A DNA stretch of 21,335 bases from Zygnema cylindricum (lineage: Eukaryota > Streptophyta > Zygnematophyceae > Zygnematales > Zygnemataceae), in contig JBBHKE010001223.1 of NCBI GenBank assembly GCA_037447655.1, forward strand, positions 57,377-78,711, in the 5' to 3' direction. Shown here in pieces: positions 7,591 through 16,700 of this stretch (position 1 is its first letter; each line of letters opens with the position of its first letter). The translations under genes were made by a program, and so were the position numbers. Below the pieces are notes generated by a model that saw only the letters and a list, made by a program, of their open reading frames with translations, ran no database searches and was not told the DNA's origin.

Positions 7591-10259
7591 TTGGATCAGT
7601 GTATTTTTCTCGAGTCTTGATTGTACATGTATAGGTTTGGTAAATCTTAAGTACTGAAGTATTCTTGCCATAAACTCAAGTTTTCAGTAGGTTTTTGTCT
7701 ATTTGGAAGTTGTAGAAGTTTGAGGAGGATAGCTGGAAGGTATATGATTAGTGTTCATGTTCAAAACTTGTAGAAATAAAAGAAATTCCCATTAGAATGA
7801 GATTACAAATGGCCCATAGAGTGTTGGATTTGCGTATTATGATTCAACTTTGTCTAATTTGACTTTTTGTTATCCGGATAGTGGGTTGTTGTAAAAGATC
7901 GACTTTTGAGTATTCGTTGCAGTTTTTAAATAACTAAATTTTTAAATTGGAGATATTTAAATCGCAAATATCTAAGTCATAAACAACTAATTTTGTAAAC
8001 AATAAAATAGTACCCAACCAAATGACAACAATTTGGAATTCAAGAATTTTTTGGAATAATGATCATACGCTAAAGTTTCAAATTCTTAAAATTTTGATAA
8101 ATGTTGCTTTTCTACTTTTTTTAATAAGTTGTTTAACCTCTCCTTCCATTCCTTCTCTCCTTCCCTTTTCCCTTCCCCTTTTCCTTCTCTTTTCTCTTCC
8201 CTTAATCTGTTGAATCGAAACAAAAAGGCATGGAAAGGAAACATGGTAAAAAAAAGGGACGTTTTTTTTGAGAGAAAAAAAGGCATTGACCTTTGTTTTT
8301 CCTCGGGTCTACTGAATTGGCATCGGAATCGAGAGTGTTGCACAATTTATGTGTTTGGGTACATGGTAATATTTAAAAATCAAGATATATATAAAAGAAT
8401 ATTCTGCAAGGCAACTTATTCTTTGATGTTTTCAATCCAAGACTAAAACTCTGGGTTTTCATTTAAAACTGCTTAGCATAGAGGCAAATTATTTATTCAT
8501 TTATTTTTCACTTTTTCCCCAAACACTTTTTTTGTAGCTTAGCGCAATAATTATGCATAATAGTTTTCCAATTTTTCAGGCAAATGGAGTTAAAACGTTT
8601 TAATTTCATCTTGAAACTTTAGAGTATGTAATCCACCTTCTAGCCAATTTCAAAGGCTCAAGAGAATACTCGAAAAAATGGTTGACTGATTGTTGGTTAT
8701 AATTTTCTGAATGTTTTCACTCAAATCTCAAGTCACCCTCTTTATAAACTTAATTGTAGTTTAACAGGGTGGACTAAAGAAAGTTTAGGAACAGCTAATT
8801 CTTTATATGAAATGTTGCCTTAACGAAAGATACAAAAATGACAACGAGACACTACTTGCCGCTTTCATAGACTATAATGTACACTACAACACTTCTAAAT
8901 ATTCACCTACACTTTTACCATCTGAATAAATTTCGAACTAAAAATATTCACATCGCTCGGTACTCGGTTTAACTGCTTGTCTTTTTCTCGAAATTTCCTT
9001 AACATTCTAAAACCTAACCGAAAATATATTCTCCTTGTCAACCTTTAAAAAAAAAAAAAAGAGGACATTGTGGTCGTTTGATACTACTATCTTTGATAGA
9101 TGCTCAAAAAATCATGCAAGTTTTACTTGGGATGTACTAAAAAAAATCTACAGTCTTTTGCCTAAATCATTAAACAATTTGTGAAACCAAGAGTTTTTTT
9201 AATTCTTTTTCTTTCCATAAGACAAAAATGGGTCTTGGACTAAAGTGAGTACGTCAGGTCGTTCTCGTTGATCATATGTCAAACAACGTTTAATAAATTC
9301 CTGCATAATCATGAAGTGTAAATTTCAAAAAAAGTAAATCAGTTTTTTTGGAAAAAAGCCTCGTGGTTGATTTGAAAAAAATATTGGTATAATATGCGAG
9401 CATTTACAGTTAAACCACCATTTTTTTTCTTCGCTAAAAAGTCTCCAATATTCTCCTCTGATGTTATTGTAATTTAGTGCTACATTTTTGCCTCGTAGCG
9501 AAGATTGACAGTACAGTTATTTGGGTATCCCATCGTGACACTATAAAAGCCTCATATTATTTTAGCCACATTTCTTGAATGGTGTGAAAACTGTAGACTC
9601 CTGGTGTTTCCATTTTCGCATCTCTAATTATTGACCGCAGAATCGTTGTTAAGTTTCACAATATTTACTGAACTAGTTTTTGAAAAACTGTAAAGGATGT
9701 TTACATGCCTAGGAATGCGATTTTAAAGTCAAAACTACAGCGACCATGTATATGGCGTCTTCCCACATTGAAAAAAAAAATGCAAAAACTGCCTTTCCAA
9801 AAAGTGACCCTAAGAGTTTTTTTTTTCCTTTTCTTGTTCACGTTGCCAGGCGGGCTAGGTTTTAAAATAATATATACTGAATGGTTTTCTTTTAAGGACC
9901 GCAGATGCCAGTTAATTCTAATTCTGATCACGCACGATAGATATAGGAAACATAATTTGCAAATGGAAGATACAATTCCCGTTGGTTTACTCTGTTCGCA
10001 CGTGTCATTATTGAACTTTAGCTTTTTGTTCTGTTGTTAGGACATTAAGGTTATGAAAACGACATACATAAATACCACAAAAAGACAAACCTAGAACAGC
10101 GTAACAAAAAGCTTTTGTTCTGGTAGAGCTTCTTCCTTTAAAGTGACGTTTCATTGTAACATAAAGCTTCTATTACCCTCCTGTCGGGACGTAAAAGTAA
10201 CGACATACGGCATAGCATACCACATACGACATATGGCAATATGTCATACTTGAAGTCCT
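7591..10259. other. AT-rich intergenic stretch, no gene seen
   Basis: About 2.7 kb between the PPR relic and the kinase 3' end. Open frames are short and driven by low complexity, such as the Ser/Pro/Leu frame over a CT tract at 8137-8203 and Lys/Phe frames over A and T runs. I searched the minus strand for the missing kinase C-terminus and saw nothing better than the candidate at 10260-10370. CTATAAAAGC at 9541-9550 is a TATA-box-like sequence with no recognisable transcript after it. Confidence 0.5.
8137..8203. repeat. CT-rich tract
   Basis: An irregular TTCC/CTTCT pyrimidine tract similar to those at the window ends. Confidence 0.8.
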
Positions 10260-10280
10260 TCGTATGGCAGCATATTTTGC
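10196..10280. repeat. degenerate CATACG/CATATGGC repeats with small hairpin
   Basis: Repeated CATACGGCAT, CATACCACATACGACATATGGC and CGTATGGCAGCATA motifs. GACATAT-GGCA-ATATGTC forms a perfect 7-base stem. No function is assigned. Confidence 0.5.
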
Positions 10281-10370
10281 CGATATCTCGCTTTAGGACA
10301 AAAAAAAGGGGCAAATCTGTGTGCATCGGGACGTGCTCTAACAGTCAAAACGTTTCTACATCTTTTGACA
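10260..10370 (-). pseudogene. possible degraded C-terminal TLK exon
   Basis: The exon ending ISHEAK at 10564 needs one more exon encoding an FIRRCL...RPD...DPYL-type end. On the minus strand, frame VLTVRARPDAHRFA then PFFCPK is readable near 10270-10346. Its RPDxHxxA and P[FY][FL]xP spacing resembles the TLK C-terminus (RPDV, LA, DPYL). Upstream bases suggest a frame-broken FIRR-like piece with a TAG. No convincing acceptor with correct phase is visible. This may be a decayed exon or coincidence. Confidence 0.3.
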
Positions 10371-10563
10371 AGATTTGACTAAGTTTGACCTAAATGTACC
10401 TTGATCTTAGAAAAGTCCAAAAACACAAACAAACCACGATTCTACTTAAAAAAAAAAAAAAAAAACAATACGGAACGTACATGATCATGCAAAGTTAAAA
10501 AGAATAAAAAAAAACAAGAACAATCATACAACAGAAACAAAAAAAGGAAAAAACTGAACGTAC

Positions 10564-10725
10564 TTTAGCTTCGTGAGAAATCACCGGTCTGGGGGGGAAT
10601 GTGACGGTTGTCGCTTTCATAATCGTATCTTCGCGAAGTATTCGTTCTTGACTTTGTCCTTCACCAAAAGGTCTTTTCCCGTACAACATTTGAAAAAGGA
10701 GGACTCCCACTGACCACACATCCAC
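10564..10725 (-). CDS. TSL: TLK exon, kinase subdomains IX-X
   Basis: Fifty-four codons between CAG and GTACGT, phase 0 at both ends. [20 protein letters not shown] is helix F (subdomain IX) with the invariant Asp. [17 protein letters not shown] is the TLK-specific stretch. The exon ends RPVISHEAK. Intact. Confidence 0.93.
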
Positions 10726-13700
10726 CTGTTTTGTTGATTTTTTCATATTATTAGAAAAGCTTCAACAACAAAAAAAGCCTAAAACACAATAATGGCTATT
10801 ATTAAAAGTATAATTTATCCTACAAAAAAGGGAGGCAAAGGTCATACTAATGTTTAGAAAAAAACAAAAGAAAAGTAAAAGAAAAAAGCGTTTAAATTCT
10901 CACCTTTGACGAAATAAGAGGCGTTTTTTGAACTTCGAAACATTCTGGTGGCAAATACCTAAAAAAAAAACCGATCCATTCCACCCAAAAAGAAAGCAAT
11001 AAAAATCAATAAAGAACCAGTCAATAGAAATAAAAATAAAAAAACAATTTAAATCGAACAAGTGGAGATGGAAAAGATAGAAACAAAAACGAAAATATGA
11101 CCTCAAGAACATCTTTTAGAGTGGATTGTCCACATTTATACTTTTTCACCCAATCGAACAGTACACCGTGTATCGCTATTAGTGTTTATATTTTTTTTGC
11201 CACTTAAAACATCTTTTTTCCGTACACACTTTGTTGGATTATGGATCTAAGGGTTGCGATAGAAAGCCAAGATTCTGACCTCCCGATCGGCTGTCTCCAT
11301 GTGAAAATAGGACAAGTGTGTACGTAGAAGATATGGTTTAAGTGGTGAAAAAATTATTAACACTAATAGCGATACACGGTGTAGTTAACAAATTTTCAGG
11401 GTTCTCTTCACATTTTTTAGCATCTTGTAGAATTTCCTAAATTAGGGTTTTTTAGGGTTTGCATTTTCTTGTGTACATTTACAAAGTCCCTAGTAGTTTT
11501 TTTTTTTTTTAGCATTCATATAAGGTCCTTTTCCTAACATTCTTAGCGTTTATTTCTAGAGTTTATATGGCTCTTTTCCGAGTGCTTTTACAGTTTCTTT
11601 GTTTTTAGTGTTTATAAGATTCTTTTTCTAGTATTTGTAACCACTTTTTTTAACATTTATTAATAACCTTTTAGGTTTTAAAGGGCCTTACCAATAGGTT
11701 CCCGCCCCTTGAGATGTCAATTCCATTCCTAAACTTCCCATTTCTTGATCCATCACTTTACTTAACCCAAAATCTGTAATTTTAACCTCTCCTTCTCCAG
11801 AAAATAGTATATTCGCGGGTTTTAAATCGTAATGAATAATTCGATGTTCGGATCGATTTAAATACGCCAATCCCGACATTATTTGGTAAATAATATTTCG
11901 AGATTCTTTTTCGGAGAGGATCGATGTTGACTTTAAAAAAGCATCCAAATCTTTACCTGGATCAAAAAAAAAAAAGGTTTTCTCGACGTTTTAGATTAAA
12001 AGTTAGGCATACAAACTATTGTATTAACATTGACATTAACATTTAGCATTTAACAATTAACAATTCGCATTTAGCATTTCACAAATACCATTTAGCAATT
12101 AACATTCAACAATTAACAATCATTTAACAATTCACATTCCACATTTCACATTTAACATTTAACACTCTTACTATTAATAATTAAAATTGACATCGGATAC
12201 AAAAATTAACAAAATCAAAGAAACTTGAAAAAAAATGGAAAAACACACCCACCTTCACAAAAATCGAGAACAGTCGCAAAAGTATTTGTATCAATTTGAG
12301 GCGGTCCCGCGTCGGCATACCACATGAGGACGTAAGAGTTTTATGGTGTATATCTCTCACAGCATGTCTCACACAACTTTTCTCTCCAAGAAAGAACTGA
12401 TGAAGTTTACGCCTCCCATCTTATTCTGCCAAACTAGCCTGGCACAAAACACCAATTGGATCAACTCAAATATGTGTTTTAAACGTCTAAATATAGTAGA
12501 TTACTATTAGTAATAATATTATTAGTAATAATATTAATGTATTATAAGTAATAATATTTTCAAGAACAGATCAGTTTGCGGGATCAATTTTGGGAGGGGA
12601 GGAGAAGGTGGAGTTGAGGGAGGGAGGGAGGGAGGGAGGGAGGGAGGGAGGGAGGGAATTATCGTAATTAGAGTCGATCATGGACATAAGTTAAAATGCA
12701 TGTAAGTCTTTCATATGTGGCTATTTTAGGATTTTTTTTTGTATTTCAGGCATAGATTTCATTATCTGAAAACTAAACTGTGTTTTTTTGTTTTCCCGTT
12801 TAATAAACCATTAAACAGGCTCAATTAGACAGTAATTTCGGTGAAAAATGCTTTATTTTTATCCCCTGCTTTCTGATTAAATAGGAATTCAAAAAAAAAA
12901 ATGAAAAATGTTGAAAACAAACCTTAAATACTTCTGAAAAACCTCCTTTCCCCAAAAGGTTAAGCAAAGCATAACGATTATCGAGAATCGCAAAATGGTT
13001 AAAACGAGAAGAATCCTCGTCTCGAATTCGTTTCATTTCTCGAATGTGTGTCGATTTTTCTGTTTCATAACGTTCACGTTCTCGTAAAACTGCCTCCTCT
13101 TCCTATAAATTTTAAGAAAAAGAAAAGAAGGAAAAAAAAAAGAAAAAAAAAGAAAAGAAAAGAAATCGGTTCATGAATTCGTGTAAGTGGCTCCTCTCCC
13201 AATAAAATTTACAAAAAAAGGGAAACAGAAAGAAGAAAAGAACGAGAAATAAAGTAGAGAAGAAAGAAAAGAAAAGAAAGAAACGAAAAGAAAGTAAGTT
13301 CTCTCCAATAAATCCATAATTTTTGCTTCTAAAAAGTCTTTCCAACAATGGAAAGAAAAAGAGAGGGGAGAGGGGAGAGGAGAGGGAAGAGGGGGCAGTA
13401 TTGGAAAGTGAGAGTTCCAGCCGCGATAGTTTCCCGAGTAAAGTGAAACTGAATGTCTATGTGCTTGGTTCGTCGGTGATGAACCGGGTTACTCATTAGA
13501 GCGAGGGCACCTTGGGAGTCACAGAATATCTGAGTGGGGGAAGTCTGAGGGAATTGAAGATTTGCAAGGAGAGATCGGAGCCAGAGTGCTTCCTTGGCAG
13601 CATGCGTAGCTGCCATATATTCAGCCTCAGTTGAGGACAAAGCAACGGTGGGTTGCTTTTTGGAAGCCCAGGAAACAAGAGCTCCTCCGAGTGAGAAGCA

Positions 13701-16700
13701 AACACCAGAGGTGGAGCGGCGGGTGTCAAGGTCTCCCCCCCAGTCCGCATCGCAAAAGCCAATGAGGATAGGAGAGTCGCCACCGGAGAAGGTAAGGCGG
13801 AGGGACTTGGTGCCTTGCAGATAGCGGAGGACGCGCTTAGCCGCCAGGAGGTGCTCAGGGGTTGGGTTAGAAACAAATTGACTCAGCTGCCCGACCGCTA
13901 CAGCAATGTCTGGCCGAGTGCCAGTCATTGCATACATGAGACTGCCGACAATGGATCTATATAAGTCATGAATGTCTCCGTGGACAGGCCCACCGGAGTT
14001 TGCAAAGAGTTTGGTATTGGCATCTAGTGGAGTGGAGACAGGAGTGCACTGGGACATGGAGAACCTCTCTAAGACCTCAGAGATATACTTTTCCTGAGAG
14101 AGGTAGAGGGTTTTGGCTGGACGGTCACGGGAGACTAAAATGCCAAGGCAATACTCTAATTCCCCTAAATCTGTCATGGCAAAATGCGAATTTAGCATGG
14201 CTTTTACTTGCAGAATTGCAGACAGAGAGGGACTAGAGAGGACAAGGTCATCGACGTAAATGATGATGATTAAAAGGGAGTCGTTTTTACCTTTGAAAAA
14301 GATTCCAAAGTCTGCTGCAAGTTTACAGAAGCCCTCACGGATGAGAATGGCTTCAAGGTGTTCACTCCAAACGCGGGGAGCCTGCTTCAAGCCGTAAAGG
14401 GATTTGAGGAGACGACAGACGAGGTGCTCAGTGCCTGGGGTAATATAACCTTCGGGTTGTCGGACAAATATTTCTTCCTTGAGAGCATCGTAGAGGAACG
14501 CCGTCTGTACATCCATCTGATGTACGTGCCAGTCTTGAGAGGCGGCGAGGGAGAGGAGAATGCGGATGGAGGCGAATTTTGCGACAGGTGCGTAAGTCTC
14601 GATGAAGTCGAGGCCTTCTTTTTGAAGGAAGCCTTTAGCAACAAATCTGGCCTTGAACTTATCTAGAGTGCCGTCAGATTTGGTTTTGACTCTAAACACC
14701 CATTTAGAGCCTATGACCTTGCGATTCGTAGGGAGTGGTGTAAGCTCCCAAGTTCCATTTATGTGGAGGGAGGCGAATTCGGCATCCGTGGCCGTTTTCC
14801 ATTGTGCGGCATTGGGACCGGCCATGGCAGCAGCGAAGGAGGAAGGTACATTGAAAGTAGCGATGTTAGCGACGCCATGGGCTGCGTGCCGGGCTTCAAT
14901 TCGGGCACTTTTCCGGAGGACAGAGGGCTGAATGGGCAGAGGTGCCTCCGGAAGTGCACGCGGAATGAGGTAAGGAGGTGCTGTTAGACTAATGGGTGAG
15001 AGAGAGTAAGGATCTGAGAGGGTTCGTTGGGGAGGTAAGCAACTAGGTGAGAGGGAAGGTGTCGAGGTGGTTCGGGCAAGGGCAGAGGAGGGAAGAGCTA
15101 GATTGGGGGCAGTGGCGGTGGGGATGGAGAGATTTATGGGAGGAAGGACGGAAATGGGAGCTGATGTGGGAGGGAAGATGTGGGTGAGAGAGGGAGGAGA
15201 GGGAGGGGAAGGGTAAAGGAGCTTGTTGAGAAGTGGAGTCTCATCAAACGTGACGTCACGGCTAAGTTTTACTTGGCGTTCTTGAACGAGCCAGATTCGG
15301 TACGCCTTGGATTAGGACGAATAGCCGACCAAATAGCCGAGTTTCGCGTGGCTACTCTATTTGCCGCTTGGTGTAAGATCTTTGATCCAAGCGACGCTAC
15401 CGAATATTCGGAGGTGTTCAACATTTGGTTTGGTTCCAGTCCAAGCCTCGTGAGGTGTGAGGTTCGGCAGACTAGAGGTTGGACAGAGATTTCGTAAGTA
15501 GTTTGCCGTAGTCATGGATTCTCCCCAAAAAATGGTTGGGAGTCCAGCGAAGTGCAACATGGAACGCGCCATGTTGATAACAATACAGTTGTACCGTTCG
15601 GCGACGCCATTTTGTTGTGGCGTATGCGGCGTTGTCATTTGGTGGGAGATTCCATGTACGGCAAGAAAAGCGGCAAATTCTTTGGAGCAGAACTCTTCGC
15701 CGTTGTCAGTTCGTAAAGTTTTGATTCGGGAATCGTGAAAATTTTCAACTTTGGCTTTAAAAAGTTTGAAAGTAGCAAACGTGTCAGAATTTTCGTCGAA
15801 TCAGGTAGATGTGACAGTAACGAGTTGCGTCATCTATAAAGGTGACGAAGTATTGAGAGCCGTTATGGCCGGAGACCGACATCGGTCCACATAGGTCAGA
15901 ATGGATCAGGTCAAGTGGTCCGTTGGATTTGGACGTACTTGAAGGAAACGACGGTCGAGGGAATTTTCCTTCGACACAACCGGAGCAAAAAGGTAGTTTT
16001 TGATTGACCAAAGGTTCCAGTCCTATTAGAAGACCTTTGGTTAAATTATGAAGACTGGAACCGGATAGGTGGCCAAATCGCATGTGCCACTTGGAGAAGG
16101 TAATATTTGATGAAGATATCGCAATATTGGCCGATCCAATGGGCGAAAAGGACGACAGGATGTAGATATCGCCTTTTTTAACGCCAAATCCAACCGCAGT
16201 TTTTGTTGGGGAAAAAAAACTGACGCTAGTGGAAGAAAAAACAGCCGTCGCTCCTTGCTTCAAGGCCGCGCCGACGGAAAAAAGATTTTTTCGTAAAGCA
16301 GGTACAAAAAGTGCGTCTGAGAGAATGATGTTGGTTTTGTGGTTGGAGTCGCAAGGATTGACAGTACGACCGATGTGAGTGGCCGTAAGAGTACTATTGT
16401 TGCCAAGTACGATTGGCATTGGTGGAGAGATTGGAGACAAGGAGGAGAACCAATCAGCGCGAGATGACAAGTGGTGAGAAGCTCTCGAATCAACGATCCA
16501 AGTGGATTCAGAGATGGATGCTGGTGATGCCGTGGAGGACAATGCGAATCCATAATCAGACTGGGTCATAGATGGCGGCGTATGAGCGACGTCAACCGTC
16601 GGATGAGGCACGGTAGAGTGTCCAGATGGAGTCGTAGAATAAAGTGGAGCGTATCTAGCAATTTGCGGTGAGTGACCGTACGGATATGGTTGGGATAGGA

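Larger units (their letters stand above)
10959..11691 (-). other. TLK intron with MITE and AT minisatellite
   Basis: A 733-base intron between donor TG|GTAAGG and acceptor TTTTTAG|G. It holds the inverted-repeat element at 11162-11383 and a degenerate ~24-base tandem repeat at 11511-11675. Confidence 0.85.

Noticed and set aside
9526-9550. snRNA-type promoter (ATCCCATCG plus TATA)
   Set aside because: The upstream element is incomplete and only a few bases from the TATA, not the spacing used by plant snRNA genes; no snRNA follows.
10030-10135. Repeated AGCTTTTGTTCTG and its inverted copy
   Set aside because: Small imperfect inverted/direct repeats with no target duplication or extended arms; too weak to call an element.
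10138-10326. Minus-strand frame with ALCYNET as a possible TLK C-terminus
   Set aside because: Short CYNE similarity only; no flanking TLK residues in order and no consistent phase.
13329-13390. C-terminal tail of the RT/RNase H open frame
   Set aside because: It is translated GA tract and intron, not element sequence; homology stops at TLTFQYC.
13496-14987. Other-strand and other-frame open frames over the Copia RT
   Set aside because: Shadows of the conserved minus-strand RT/RNase H frame.
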